Under the pieces are notes generated by a model, which saw nothing but the letters and a program-made list of their open reading frames with translations, was not told the DNA's origin and searched no databases. Below, piece after piece: positions 34,263-42,974 of a DNA stretch of 64,000 nucleotides. The stretch is from positions 1 through 64,000 of the forward strand of contig NZ_LGDY01000099.1 in NCBI RefSeq assembly GCF_001279525.1, given 5' to 3'. Source of the stretch: Nocardia sp. NRRL S-836 (lineage in GTDB: Bacteria > Actinomycetota > Actinomycetes > Mycobacteriales > Pseudonocardiaceae). Position numbers and translations under genes: made by a program. Position 1 is the stretch's first letter, and every line of letters begins with the position of its first letter.

Positions 34263-35263
34263 CAGATCTTGCCCTCCTCGGTCTGCAGCAGCTTGCGCAG
34301 GTACTGGAACGTGATCAGGCCGAGGATGACCATCATCAGCACGCTGATCGCGGCGGCCACGCCGAAGTGGCTCTTCGCGATGCCCTCCAGGTACTGCAGC
34401 ACCGGCAACGTCGTGCTCTCACCGCTCGGACCGCCCTCGCGGAACACCCAGATCTGCGCGAAGACCTTGAAGTCCCACAGCACCGACAGGAACGTCACCA
34501 TCATCAGCAGCGACCGGATCTCCGGCCACGTCACCGCGCGGAACGTCTGCCAGCCGGAGGCACCGTCGATGCCGGCGGCCTCGTAGAGGTCGCGCGGGAT
34601 GCCGACGAGACCGGCGTACAGCGAGAACGCCAGGAACGGGATCGCCTGCCACACGATCAGCAGGCCGACGACCGACAGCGTCGAGGAGCCGGACGAGAAC
34701 CACGAGTACCCGGCGAAGGAGTCGAACCCGAGCTGCACCAGCGTCTTGTTCAAGATGCCGTAGTTCTGGTCGAACATCCACTGGTAGACCGTGGTGGACG
34801 CGAGGATCGGCATCGCCCACGCGCAGAGCATCGAGACCTGCAACGCGATCCGCACCCACGGCGTCAGCACGCGCATCAGCAGCGCGATGCCGAGGCCCAT
34901 GCCCACGGAGGCGACGACGACGGCCACGGTGAACACGACGGTCCGCAGCGAGACGGTCCAGAACCGCTCGTCCTGCAGCACGGCCGCGTAGTTGTCGAGG
35001 CCGGTCCACACGATCTCGCCGCGCACCAGCTCGCCGAGGTTGAGCTGGCGGAAGCTCGTCACGAACACCGAGACGACCGGCCAGCCGATCAGCCAGAGGA
35101 TCGCGATGAGCGCGGGGGCCAGCAGCAGGTAGGGCAGCGCCCGGTCGAAGGCGCTGCCCCGGCGGCGGCGCTTGCGCGCCCCACCCGTCACGGCAGGCGG
35201 CAGCGCCGGCGGGGTGGTTCCCCCGGCCGGCGCTGCCGTTTCGGTCGTCTTGACGGCCGTCAT
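34262..35263 (-). CDS. dasB: Chitobiose ABC transporter permease (MalF type)
   Basis: 333-aa CUT1 permease. A Pro/Thr/Ala-rich and then Arg-rich cytoplasmic tail of about 40 residues precedes six helices (LPYLLLAPALIAILWLIGWP first). EAA loop: DLYEAAGIDGASGWQTFRAV. Follows dasA by 10 bp. No ATPase gene is in the operon; the streptomycete Das system uses the shared MsiK ATPase, so a distant msiK is expected. Confidence 0.9.
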   Translation of the reverse strand: MTAVKTTETAAPAGGTTPPALPPAVTGGARKRRRRGSAFDRALPYLLLAPALIAILWLIGWPVVSVFVTSFRQLNLGELVRGEIVWTGLDNYAAVLQDERFWTVSLRTVVFTVAVVVASVGMGLGIALLMRVLTPWVRIALQVSMLCAWAMPILASTTVYQWMFDQNYGILNKTLVQLGFDSFAGYSWFSSGSSTLSVVGLLIVWQAIPFLAFSLYAGLVGIPRDLYEAAGIDGASGWQTFRAVTWPEIRSLLMMVTFLSVLWDFKVFAQIWVFREGGPSGESTTLPVLQYLEGIAKSHFGVAAAISVLMMVILGLITFQYLRKLLQTEEGKI

Positions 35264-35273
35264 CTCGGCTGGG

Positions 35274-36548
35274 CTATCCCATGGCCTTGGTGACGGCGTC
35301 GCTCGCGTCCTTCGTGGCCTGGTCCAGCGACTTCGCGCCGGTCAGGTACGCGGTGAGCGCGTCCTTCAGCGGGTTCTGGCCCGCCTCGACGGCCGCCCAC
35401 TTCGGCGTCACCGGGGTGACCTTGCCGTTGGGGGACGACTCCGCCATGGCCTTGCCGATCGCGTTGGTCGCGAGCTTCGCGGTGTCCTTCGAGGTACCGG
35501 GGACGGCGCCACCCTCGGCGAGCATGTCCTGGTACTTCTTCGACGACAGCAGCGACAGGTACTTCTTCGCCGCGGCGGCGTTCTTGCTGGACGCCGGGAT
35601 CGCGAGGTTCGAGCCACCGAGGAACACGGGCGCGGCCGCGCCGGCCTTCTTCGACGGGATCGGGAACGCCGAGGTCTTGTCCTTCAGCTCCGGCTTGGCC
35701 TTGACGGCACCGGCGAGCTCCCACGGGAGGCCGACCATCATGCCGACGTTGCCCGTGCCGAAGACCTCCATCTGCTGGGGCTTCGCCTCGTCGATGTCGG
35801 CAGGGACCTTCTTGACGGCCGAGGCGTCGTAGAGCGCCTTGTACGCCTCGAAGCCCGCCTTGGACTGCGCGGAGTCGAGCGTGCTCGTCCACTTGCCCGC
35901 GTCCTGCTTGGCGACGTCGCCGCCCTCGTCCCAGATCAGCGAGAGCAGGAAGTACCAGGACTGACCCGGCAGGTACAGGGCCTGGAAGTCCGGGTTGGCC
36001 GCGTTCGCGGCCTTCAGCTTGGTGATCGCGTCGATCCACTCGGCCCGCGACGTCGGCGGCTTCGCGATGCCGGCCGCCTGGAACAGGTCCGTGCGGTAGA
36101 TGACGGTGCGGTTCGCCGCGTAGAACGGCACACCGTACTGCTTGCCGTTGAGCGTCAGCGAGTCCTTCAGACCGCCCAGCCACTCACCGCTGTTGAACTG
36201 GCTCGCGTCCGCGGTCAGGTCGGCCAGCGTGCCCTGGTCCGCGAAGCTCGCGGTCTGGGTGTTGCCGAGCTCGATGACGTCCGGCGGCGTGCTGCTGGCC
36301 AGCGCGGTGGTCAGCTTCTCCTGGATGCCGGTCCACTTCTGGACCTCGTACTTGACCTTGATGCCGTTCGCCGACTCGAACTCCTTGTTCAAGGCGTCGG
36401 TCAGGGTCGCCGGCGCGGAGCCGTCCATGAGCCACACGGTGATCTCTTTGGTCTCCGTGCTGCTACCGGTGTTCGTGCTCGTGCCACATCCCGACACGGC
36501 CACTGCCAGTGCGGCGGCACCAGCAGCGAGTCCTCTCCAGCCCTTCAC
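35274..36548 (-). CDS. dasA: Chitobiose-binding lipoprotein
   Basis: 424-aa solute-binding lipoprotein: signal peptide GWRGLAAGAAALAVAVSGC with lipobox before Cys, Ser/Thr-rich linker, then a CUT1 binding fold (KEITVWLMDGSAPATLTDAL). GTG start with AAAGGG upstream. Divergent from dasR with a dre palindrome between them (36594-36609), the same arrangement as streptomycete dasA. Binds chitobiose/chitooligosaccharides outside the membrane for DasBC. Confidence 0.9.
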   Translation of the reverse strand: MKGWRGLAAGAAALAVAVSGCGTSTNTGSSTETKEITVWLMDGSAPATLTDALNKEFESANGIKVKYEVQKWTGIQEKLTTALASSTPPDVIELGNTQTASFADQGTLADLTADASQFNSGEWLGGLKDSLTLNGKQYGVPFYAANRTVIYRTDLFQAAGIAKPPTSRAEWIDAITKLKAANAANPDFQALYLPGQSWYFLLSLIWDEGGDVAKQDAGKWTSTLDSAQSKAGFEAYKALYDASAVKKVPADIDEAKPQQMEVFGTGNVGMMVGLPWELAGAVKAKPELKDKTSAFPIPSKKAGAAAPVFLGGSNLAIPASSKNAAAAKKYLSLLSSKKYQDMLAEGGAVPGTSKDTAKLATNAIGKAMAESSPNGKVTPVTPKWAAVEAGQNPLKDALTAYLTGAKSLDQATKDASDAVTKAMG

Positions 36549-36593
36549 AGTCGCGCCCTTTCAGCAAGCCCGGCCCCTCGGCCGGAACGCCCA

Positions 36594-36609
36594 AGTGGTG
36601 TAGACCAAT
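36594..36609. promoter_or_regulatory. dre site between dasA and dasR
   Basis: AGTGGTGTAGACCAAT matches the DasR consensus AGTGGTCTAGACCACT at 14 of 16 positions. It lies 46 bp upstream of the dasA start and 163 bp upstream of dasR. DasR repression lifted by GlcN-6-P is the known mechanism. Confidence 0.85.
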
Positions 36610-36771
36610 GCGGAACAGCGTGTGCCGCGTCACTGCTCCTGTCAAGCGCGTTGCCAAAGCGTTGCGGAGTCCTCGGACCTTTTTTGTGTCGAATGGCGGG
36701 GGTTCGAACGCACGGGAGGACGCGGACAAGGCATCCTTGTGGGGCGTGACGTGAAGTGCGAGGAGGAGGCC

Positions 36772-37527
36772 ATGCTGGAGACGACGCCTGCATCAGGCGT
36801 GGACGCCAGGACGCGTGCACAGCGCGAACCCAAGTACTGGGGTCTCAAGCGGCACCTGCTCGACCTGTTGAGGGCGTTGCCGCCCGGTTCGCCGATCCCC
36901 ACGGAACGGTCGCTGGCCGCGGAGTTCGACGTCTCCAGGACCACCGTCCGCCAGGCGCTCGCCGAGCTGACGGTCGAGGGGCGGCTGCTCCGGGTGCAGG
37001 GCAAGGGCACCTTCGCGGCCGAGCCCAAGGTCGCCCAGAGGTTGCAGCTGTCGTCGTACACAGAGGACATGCGGGCCCAGGGTCGCGTGCCGTCGTCGAA
37101 GCTGATCGAGGCCTCGGAGATGCCCGCGGAGGCGGAGCTGGCCCGGCTGCTCGGCGTGCGTCCCGGCGCCAAGGTGCTGCGGCTGCACCGGCTGCGCCTG
37201 GCCGACAACGAGCCGATGGCGATCGAGACGACCCACCTCGCGCTGGGCCGGTTCCGCGGCCTGCGCCGCTACCTGGCGCCCGGTGCCTCGCTGTACCAGG
37301 TGCTGTCGGAGCGGTTCGGCGTCGAGATGGGACACGCGGAGGAGACCATCGAGACCGCGCTGGCCTCGCCGGAGGAGGCCGAGCTGCTCGGCGCGGACAT
37401 CGGCCTGCCGATGCTGCTGCTGTCGCGGCACTCGTTCGACACCGAGGGCAGCCCGATCGAGTGGGTGCGCTCGGTCTACCGCGGCGACCGGTACAAGTTC
37501 GTCGCCACGCTGAACCGGCCGTCCTGA
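36772..37527 (+). CDS. dasR: GntR/HutC-family global regulator DasR
   Basis: 251 aa: winged HTH ([46 protein letters not shown]) and a UTRA effector domain (about 90-240; [30 protein letters not shown]). The segment [19 protein letters not shown] is characteristic of DasR. DasR represses GlcNAc and chitin genes and pleiotropically antibiotic and development genes, with GlcN-6-P as inducer. ATG start with AGGAGGAGG upstream. Two dre sites in this window (nagA, dasA) support the assignment. Confidence 0.93.
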   Translation: MLETTPASGVDARTRAQREPKYWGLKRHLLDLLRALPPGSPIPTERSLAAEFDVSRTTVRQALAELTVEGRLLRVQGKGTFAAEPKVAQRLQLSSYTEDMRAQGRVPSSKLIEASEMPAEAELARLLGVRPGAKVLRLHRLRLADNEPMAIETTHLALGRFRGLRRYLAPGASLYQVLSERFGVEMGHAEETIETALASPEEAELLGADIGLPMLLLSRHSFDTEGSPIEWVRSVYRGDRYKFVATLNRPS

Positions 37528-37537
37528 GCGGCCGCGC

Positions 37538-38998
37538 ATGATCGCCTGGGGGACGCCACGCGCCCGCGCGGTGCTGGCCACCACGATCCTCGGCTCCGGC
37601 ATGGCGATGCTCGACGGGACGATCGTCAACGTCGCCCTGCCCCGCATCGGCGCGGAGTTCAGCGCGTCGGTCACCGACCTGCAGTGGATCCTCAACGGCT
37701 ACATGCTCGCGCTGGCCTCGCTGATCCTGGTCGCCGGCTCGCTCGGTGACCGCTTCGGCCGCCGCCGGGTCTACGTGGTCGGCGTGGTCTGGTTCGGCGT
37801 CGCCTCGTTGCTGTGCGGCGTGGCGTGGGACGTGCCGGTGCTGGTCGCGGCACGGGTGCTGCAGGGCGTGGGCGCGGCGTTGCTGACGCCGGGAGCGCTC
37901 GCGATCCTGCAGTCGTCGTTCAACCGGGAGGACCGGTCACGGGCGATCGGCGCCTGGTCGGGGCTGTCCGGTGTGGCCACGGCGATCGGGCCGTTCGTCG
38001 GCGGGCTGCTGGTGCAGGCCTGGTCGTGGCGGCTCGCGTTCCTGGTGAACCTGCCGGTCGCGGCGCTGTGCGTGTTCCTCGCGCTGCGCTCGGTGCCGGA
38101 GTCGCGCGACGAGACCGCGGGCCACCCGAACTACCTCAGCGCGCTGGTCGGGGCGGTGGGCCTCGCGTTGCTCACCGGCGGTCTGGTCGAGCAGTCGTAC
38201 CCGGTGGCGGCCCTCGGGCTGGTCGCGATGATCGCGTTCGGCGTGGTCCAGGTGCGTTCGCACGACCCGCTGGTGCCGCCGGAGCTGTTCCGCGACCGCA
38301 CGTTCCTGGTGGCGAACCTGCTGACGTTCCTGGTCTACGCGGCGCTCGGCGGCGTGATGGTGCTGCTGGTGCTCCAGCTGCAGGTGTCGCTGGGCTACTC
38401 GCCGACGGCGTCCGGCCTGGCCAGCGTGCCGATCACGATCATCATGCTGCTGGCGTCGTCCACCTCGGGCAAGATCGCCCAGCGCTACGGCCCCCGCTGG
38501 CAGCTGATCCTCGGGCCGATCGTCGTGGGCCTGGGCATGCTGCTGCTGCGCAACGCCGAACCCGGCGCGGACTACCTGACCGGTGTGCTGCCGGGCGTGC
38601 TGGTGTTCGGCCTCGGCCTGGCCGCGGTGGTCGCACCGGTCACCGCGACCGTGCTCGCCTCGGCACCCGACCACCACGCGGGCGTCGCGTCCGGCGTGAA
38701 CAACGCCGTGGCACGCACCGGGAGCCTGCTCGCGATGGCCGTGCTGCCCGCCGCCGTGGGCCTCGTGGGCGACGACTACGCCGACCCGGCGGTGATGACC
38801 TTGGGCTGGCGGATGGCGCTGGTGCTGTGCGCGGTGGCGGCGATCATCGGCGGCCTGCTCGCGTTCGGCGTGGACAACCGCGTGCTGGCCACCGACCACG
38901 AGCAGCCGGACAACCCGCACCCCGGCGACTGCCTGCACTGCGGCGTCGAGGGACCGCCGACGCACGTCCGGTCAGGCGGCGAGAAGGCGCGCCAGTAG
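37538..38998 (+). CDS. MFS drug exporter (DHA2, 14-TM type)
   Basis: 486-aa major facilitator. Motif A GSLGDRFGRRRVY, motif C-like VATAIGPFVGGLL and AMLDGTIVNVALPRIG at helix 1 are typical of DHA2 proton-driven drug exporters with 14 helices. The cytoplasmic C-terminus carries HPGDCLHCGVEG, a small Cys pair. It begins 10 bp after dasR and is probably co-transcribed with it. Its end overlaps the convergent ammonia-lyase gene by 27 bp. Substrate unknown. Confidence 0.9.
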   Translation: MIAWGTPRARAVLATTILGSGMAMLDGTIVNVALPRIGAEFSASVTDLQWILNGYMLALASLILVAGSLGDRFGRRRVYVVGVVWFGVASLLCGVAWDVPVLVAARVLQGVGAALLTPGALAILQSSFNREDRSRAIGAWSGLSGVATAIGPFVGGLLVQAWSWRLAFLVNLPVAALCVFLALRSVPESRDETAGHPNYLSALVGAVGLALLTGGLVEQSYPVAALGLVAMIAFGVVQVRSHDPLVPPELFRDRTFLVANLLTFLVYAALGGVMVLLVLQLQVSLGYSPTASGLASVPITIIMLLASSTSGKIAQRYGPRWQLILGPIVVGLGMLLLRNAEPGADYLTGVLPGVLVFGLGLAAVVAPVTATVLASAPDHHAGVASGVNNAVARTGSLLAMAVLPAAVGLVGDDYADPAVMTLGWRMALVLCAVAAIIGGLLAFGVDNRVLATDHEQPDNPHPGDCLHCGVEGPPTHVRSGGEKARQ

Positions 38999-39886
38999 CG
39001 CGGGGTCGATGTTGCCGCCGGACACGACGGCGACACCGGTCCCCGCACCGGCCAGCTTGGCCAGCGCGGCCACCGCCACCGCACCACTGGGCTCGGCGAC
39101 CAGCCGCGCCTGCCTGGCCAGGGCCGCCACCGCGCCGAGGATCTCCTCCTCGGTCACGGTGACCACGTCGTCGACGTACGCGCTGATGTGCGCCCACGTC
39201 AGCTCCGACGGCTCGTCCCGCAACGCGTCGGCGACCGTCCGGGCCCGTTCCACCGGGTCCCACCGCACCAGCTGGCCCGCCCGCAGCGACGCCGCGACGT
39301 CCCCGGCCAGCGCGGGCTCGGCGCCGATCACCCGCACCTCCGGCTTGATCGACTTGATCGCGGTGGCCACCCCGGAGATCAGCCCGCCACCGGACATCGG
39401 CACCACGACGACGTCGGCGGACGGCAGGTCGGCCAGCACCTCCAGCCCGATGGTGCCCTGACCGGCGATCACGTCCGGGTGGTCGAACGGCGGGATCAGC
39501 GCCGCGCCGCGTTCGGCGACGAGCTCCTCCGCCCGTTGCACCCGCTCGGTGATCCCGACGATGAAGACCTCCGCGCCCAGCGCGCGGGTGGCCTCGACCT
39601 TGACCTCCGGCGTGTTCGACGGCATCACGATCGCGGCCGGCACCCCGTGCAGCCGGGCCGCGTACGCGACGGCCTGCGCGTGGTTGCCGCTGGAGTACGC
39701 CACCACGCCGCGGGAGCGGTCCTCCAGTCGCGCCAGCGCGTTGAGCGCACCGCGCAGCTTGAAGGCGCCGATCGGCTGCAACGACTCCGGCTTGAGCCAC
39801 CCGGACCCGAACGGCAGCAACGGCGTGCGCACCACGTGCGGCGCGATCACCTCGGCCGCCGCCCGGATCGATGAGAGCGTGATCAT
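38972..39886 (-). CDS. Threonine/serine ammonia-lyase family PLP enzyme (copy 2)
   Basis: 304-aa fold-type II PLP enzyme. Lys in QPIGAFKLRGALNAL forms the Schiff base; SSGNHAQAVAYAARL and MSGGGLISGVA bind cofactor phosphate and substrate; ends with SGGNIDPAL. It lacks the C-terminal ACT regulatory domain, so it is of the catabolic threonine dehydratase/serine racemase type. The ATG overlaps the stop of the upstream paralogue (ATGA). The two neighbours are clearly homologous along their whole length. Confidence 0.85.
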   Translation of the reverse strand: MITLSSIRAAAEVIAPHVVRTPLLPFGSGWLKPESLQPIGAFKLRGALNALARLEDRSRGVVAYSSGNHAQAVAYAARLHGVPAAIVMPSNTPEVKVEATRALGAEVFIVGITERVQRAEELVAERGAALIPPFDHPDVIAGQGTIGLEVLADLPSADVVVVPMSGGGLISGVATAIKSIKPEVRVIGAEPALAGDVAASLRAGQLVRWDPVERARTVADALRDEPSELTWAHISAYVDDVVTVTEEEILGAVAALARQARLVAEPSGAVAVAALAKLAGAGTGVAVVSGGNIDPALLARLLAA

Positions 39887-40812
39887 CCGAGGATCGACGC
39901 GAGCAGCGCGGGCTCGATGTTGCCGCCGGACACCACCGCGACCGTCTTGCCCTCCGGCAGCGACCGGTTCAGGTACGCCGCGACGACCGTGGCACCGGAC
40001 GTCTCGGACACCACGCGGGTGCGCCGCACGAGCTGCCGCACGGCGTCGCGGATCTCGTCCTCGGACACGGTGACGATGTCGTCCACGTACTCCTTGATGT
40101 GCGCCCACGTCAGATCGGACGGCTCCGCGCGCAGCCCGTCGGCGCTCGTGCGGGCGCGGTCGTGCGCGTCCCACCGCACCAGCTCGCCGGCGTGCAGCGA
40201 CGCCGCGGCGTCACCGGCCAGCTCCGGCTCGACACCGATCACGCGGGCGTTGGGGCACAACGCCTTCACGGCCACGGCAACACCGGAGATCAGCCCGCCG
40301 CCGCTCACCGGCACCAGCACCGTGGCCACGTCCGGCAGGTCCTCGCAGATCTCCAGGCCGACCGTGCCCTGCCCGGCGATCACGTCGAAGTGGTCGAACG
40401 GCGGGATCAGCGTGGCACCGCGTTCCTCGACCAGCTCGGCCGCGCGCGACTCCCGTTCGGTGATGCCGACGACGAACACCTCGGCACCGTGCGCGCGCGT
40501 CGCGTCGATCTTGAGCTGCGGCGTGTTCTCCGGGACGACGATCGCGGCCGGCATGCCGAGCAGCTTGGCCGCGTACGCCACGGCCTGCGCGTGGTTACCG
40601 CTCGAATACGCCACGACACCGCGCGCACGGTCCTCGGAAGCTATGCGGGACAACGCGTTCGTGGCACCGCGTTGCTTGAACGCGCCGATCGGCTGCAGGT
40701 TCTCCGGCTTGATCCACAGCGAGGAGTCGAAGGCCAGCAACGGGGTGCGGACGACGTGGGGGGCGATCGCGGCGGCGGCCGCGCGGATGTCCTCGATGGT
40801 CACCAGGCGCAT
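39883..40812 (-). CDS. Threonine/serine ammonia-lyase family PLP enzyme (copy 1)
   Basis: 309-aa paralogue of the gene downstream, with the same motifs: QPIGAFKQRGATNAL (PLP Lys), SSGNHAQAVAYAAKL, VSGGGLISGVAVA and SGGNIEPALL. No ACT domain. Deaminates threonine or serine to a 2-oxo acid, or racemises serine/aspartate; the exact reaction cannot be told. ATG at 40812. First of a two-gene unit, divergent from the small membrane protein gene at 40876. Confidence 0.85.
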   Translation of the reverse strand: MRLVTIEDIRAAAAAIAPHVVRTPLLAFDSSLWIKPENLQPIGAFKQRGATNALSRIASEDRARGVVAYSSGNHAQAVAYAAKLLGMPAAIVVPENTPQLKIDATRAHGAEVFVVGITERESRAAELVEERGATLIPPFDHFDVIAGQGTVGLEICEDLPDVATVLVPVSGGGLISGVAVAVKALCPNARVIGVEPELAGDAAASLHAGELVRWDAHDRARTSADGLRAEPSDLTWAHIKEYVDDIVTVSEDEIRDAVRQLVRRTRVVSETSGATVVAAYLNRSLPEGKTVAVVSGGNIEPALLASILG

Positions 40813-40875
40813 GCGTCGATGATGCACGTCACGGGGGCCCAACCGGTGAACTGTGCCCAACGTCCTACGTGTGTC

Positions 40876-41394
40876 ATGGCTGATAAGGAGAAGATCACCC
40901 CCGTCAAGCTCGTCGCGAGCGTGCTCGCCGCCGTCACCGCGGCCGTGCTGAGCCTGCGCCTCAACGTGGTCGGCACGATCATCGGCGCGGTCCTCGCGAG
41001 TGTCGTCACCACCGTGGGAGCGGTGCTCTACCAACGGTCGATGGAACGCGAGAAGCGCTGGCAGGTCATCGTCGTCGGCGGTCTGCTCGCCTTCGTCGTC
41101 GCCGTTCTCGCCGTCACGAGCGTCCAGCTCGTCTCCGGCACACCGATCGGGCCCGTGCAGAAACCGGAGAAGTCGGAGCGGTCGGAGCCCGCCGAACCGC
41201 AGAAAACGGTCACCCGCACCGAAACCAGCACACCGCCGCCCACCGAGACGGTCACCGTCACCGTCCCTCCCGGCACGTCCGGACAGTCGCCGACCGAAAG
41301 CACCACGACCACTGCGCCGACCACCACGACGTCGGATGCGCGGCAGTCGACCGGCGGCTCGGCGCCTCCGACCACGACCCAACCCATTCGGTGA
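40876..41394 (+). CDS. Small two-helix membrane protein with Thr/Pro-rich tail
   Basis: 172 aa, not recognised. Two hydrophobic helices (KLVASVLAAVTAAVLSLRL; WQVIVVGGLLAFVVAVLAV) flank a short charged loop; a third hydrophobic stretch (VVGTIIGAVLASVVTTVGAV) lies between. The last 75 residues are rich in Thr, Pro, Ser and Glu with TETVTVTVPPG and poly-Thr, as in extracellular, possibly glycosylated tails. ATG start at 40876; divergent from the ammonia-lyase pair. Confidence 0.6.
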   Translation: MADKEKITPVKLVASVLAAVTAAVLSLRLNVVGTIIGAVLASVVTTVGAVLYQRSMEREKRWQVIVVGGLLAFVVAVLAVTSVQLVSGTPIGPVQKPEKSERSEPAEPQKTVTRTETSTPPPTETVTVTVPPGTSGQSPTESTTTTAPTTTTSDARQSTGGSAPPTTTQPIR

Positions 41395-41569
41395 TCACGT
41401 CACTACTTTGAGCGATAGTTAACTGTCAATTGCTACGCACCGCAGTTGATCTGTCGTGAGCTGTGACACACTTCGTCCACAGTCGGGTTCGAGCGTCATA
41501 GGTAACAGGCTGGTAACGTCACTCGAACGGGCGAAAGTTTAGCTCCGAAAGAGACTGAAGGAGGGTGCG

Positions 41570-41683
41570 ATGCGGCTCGTGGACGAACCACTGGAGCGCA
41601 GTGCCCTCGGCCGAGAGGCCGGAAACGGAGGAGTGGGAGGGGTGGGGCGACCCCTGCCGCCGCCCCACCACCCGTCCCCCTAG
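41570..41683 (+). CDS. 37-residue leader ORF before the secreted protease gene
   Basis: ATG at 41570 with a near-perfect Shine-Dalgarno (GAAGGAGGG at 41557-41565) opens a 37-codon frame: an acidic/basic N-terminus (MRLVDEPLERSALGREAGNG), a Gly/Val stretch, then Pro/His-rich end. It stops at 41683, five bases before a 9-bp hairpin and 70 bp before the protease start. No similarity recognised. It could be a regulatory leader peptide or an independent small protein. The rest of this gap upstream (41395-41556) is comparatively AT-rich and presumably holds the promoter. Confidence 0.5.
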   Translation: MRLVDEPLERSALGREAGNGGVGGVGRPLPPPHHPSP

Positions 41684-41687
41684 AGCC

Positions 41688-41720
41688 CCCGAGAGAGGTC
41701 CCTGCAACCGATCTCTCGGG
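41688..41720 (+). promoter_or_regulatory. Leader hairpin (candidate attenuator)
   Basis: CCCGAGAGA (41688-41696) pairs perfectly with TCTCTCGGG (41712-41720) around a 15-nt loop. It follows the leader ORF stop and precedes the protease ribosome-binding site. No T tract, so translational or processing control is as likely as termination. Confidence 0.5.
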
Positions 41721-41753
41721 TTCCCCTGCACCCGAAAGTGAGGGAGACGTCTG

Positions 41754-42908
41754 ATGAACCGCACGAGTGCGGCCCGTGTAACCGGTGCCGTTCTGCTGGC
41801 CACCGGAGTCGTGACTGCTCTCAGCGTACCGGCGTTTGGCGCGCCTGCCGCGCCGGTCGGCGGAACTGGTTCCGATACGGAGAGCTACTCGGCCGAGTTG
41901 CTCCAAGCGGTCCAGCGTGATTTGGGCCTGAACGCTGACCAGGCACGCGTCCGGTTGGCCTCTGACCTCAAGTCGAGCGAAATCGCGGAGCAGGCGAAGG
42001 CCACTCTGGGCGACGCGTTCGGTGGTGCCTGGATCGACCAGACGAGCGGCAGACTGACCGTCGCCGTGACCAGGTCGGGACTCTCCGTGACCGGCGCGGA
42101 CACCAAGGTCGTCAAGAACTCGCTCACCCAGCTCAACGGCACCAAGTCGGTCCTCGACCTGATGAGCGCTCCTCAGTCGATCGCCGCGTGGCGCGTGGAC
42201 GAGAAGTCGAACAGCGTCGTGATCGAGGTCAACAAGAACACCAGGGACGCCGCGGCGGAGAAGTTCATCGCCACCGCGAAGTCGCTCAACCCGGCCGTCG
42301 CGGTCGAGGAGGTCACCGAGAACGCCAAGCCGCTGTACGACCTGCGTGGTGGCGACGCCATCTACATGGGCAGCGGCGGCCGGTGCTCACTCGGCTTCTC
42401 GGTCAGCGGCGGCTTCGTGACCGCGGGCCACTGCGGCACCACCGGCACCTCGGTGTCCGGCTACAACCGCGTGGCGGCCGGCACGTTCGCCGGCTCGACG
42501 TTCCCCGGCAACGACTACTCCTGGGTGCGCACCAACTCCAACTGGACCCCGCGTCCGTGGGTCAACCGCTACAACGGCACCAACGTGACCATCCAGGGCT
42601 CCACCGTGGCCGCGATCGGCGCACAGATCTGCCGTTCGGGTTCCACGACCGGCTGGCACTGCGGCACGGTCCAGGCCTACAACCAGACCGTGAACTACCC
42701 GCAGGGCACCGTCCGCGGCCTCACGCGCACCAACGTGTGCGCGGAGCCCGGTGACTCCGGTGGTTCGTGGGTGGCGGGCTCCGGCTTCGGCCAGGCCCAG
42801 GGCGTCACGTCCGGTGGCTCCGGCAACTGCACCTCCGGCGGCACCACGTACTTCCAGCCGGTCAACCCGATCCTGTCGCGCTACGGCCTCACCCTGACCC
42901 GCGGCTAG
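41754..42908 (+). CDS. Secreted S1 alpha-lytic-type serine protease
   Basis: 384-aa pre-pro-protease. A signal peptide (about 1-30, ending VPAFGA) and an alpha-lytic-type propeptide (about 40-195) precede a chymotrypsin-fold domain from about residue 200. Catalytic triad: His226 (TAGHCG), Asp254 (PGNDYSWV), Ser335 (EPGDSGGSW). Six cysteines in the mature part form the three expected disulfides. Similar to streptogrisin/alpha-lytic endopeptidases (S1E). ATG start with GAGGGAG about 7 nt upstream. A leader ORF and hairpin lie in its 5' region; a hairpin terminator follows. Confidence 0.93.
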   Translation: MNRTSAARVTGAVLLATGVVTALSVPAFGAPAAPVGGTGSDTESYSAELLQAVQRDLGLNADQARVRLASDLKSSEIAEQAKATLGDAFGGAWIDQTSGRLTVAVTRSGLSVTGADTKVVKNSLTQLNGTKSVLDLMSAPQSIAAWRVDEKSNSVVIEVNKNTRDAAAEKFIATAKSLNPAVAVEEVTENAKPLYDLRGGDAIYMGSGGRCSLGFSVSGGFVTAGHCGTTGTSVSGYNRVAAGTFAGSTFPGNDYSWVRTNSNWTPRPWVNRYNGTNVTIQGSTVAAIGAQICRSGSTTGWHCGTVQAYNQTVNYPQGTVRGLTRTNVCAEPGDSGGSWVAGSGFGQAQGVTSGGSGNCTSGGTTYFQPVNPILSRYGLTLTRG

Positions 42909-42929
42909 ATCCTCCAGCTCCACCCGTGA

Positions 42930-42960
42930 AGCGCCGTGACACCACTGGTGTCGCGGCGCT
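42930..42960. terminator. Hairpin terminator shared by convergent genes
   Basis: 14-bp arms with one mismatch (AGCGCCGTGACACC / GGTGTCGCGGCGCT) around ACT, between the S1 protease gene and the convergent dioxygenase gene. Confidence 0.75.
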
Positions 42961-42974
42961 TTCCGGTTGCGCGG

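Noticed and set aside
41570..41683. Leader ORF as a lanthipeptide or lasso precursor
   Set aside because: No Cys, no recognisable leader motif, and no modification or maturation enzymes nearby.
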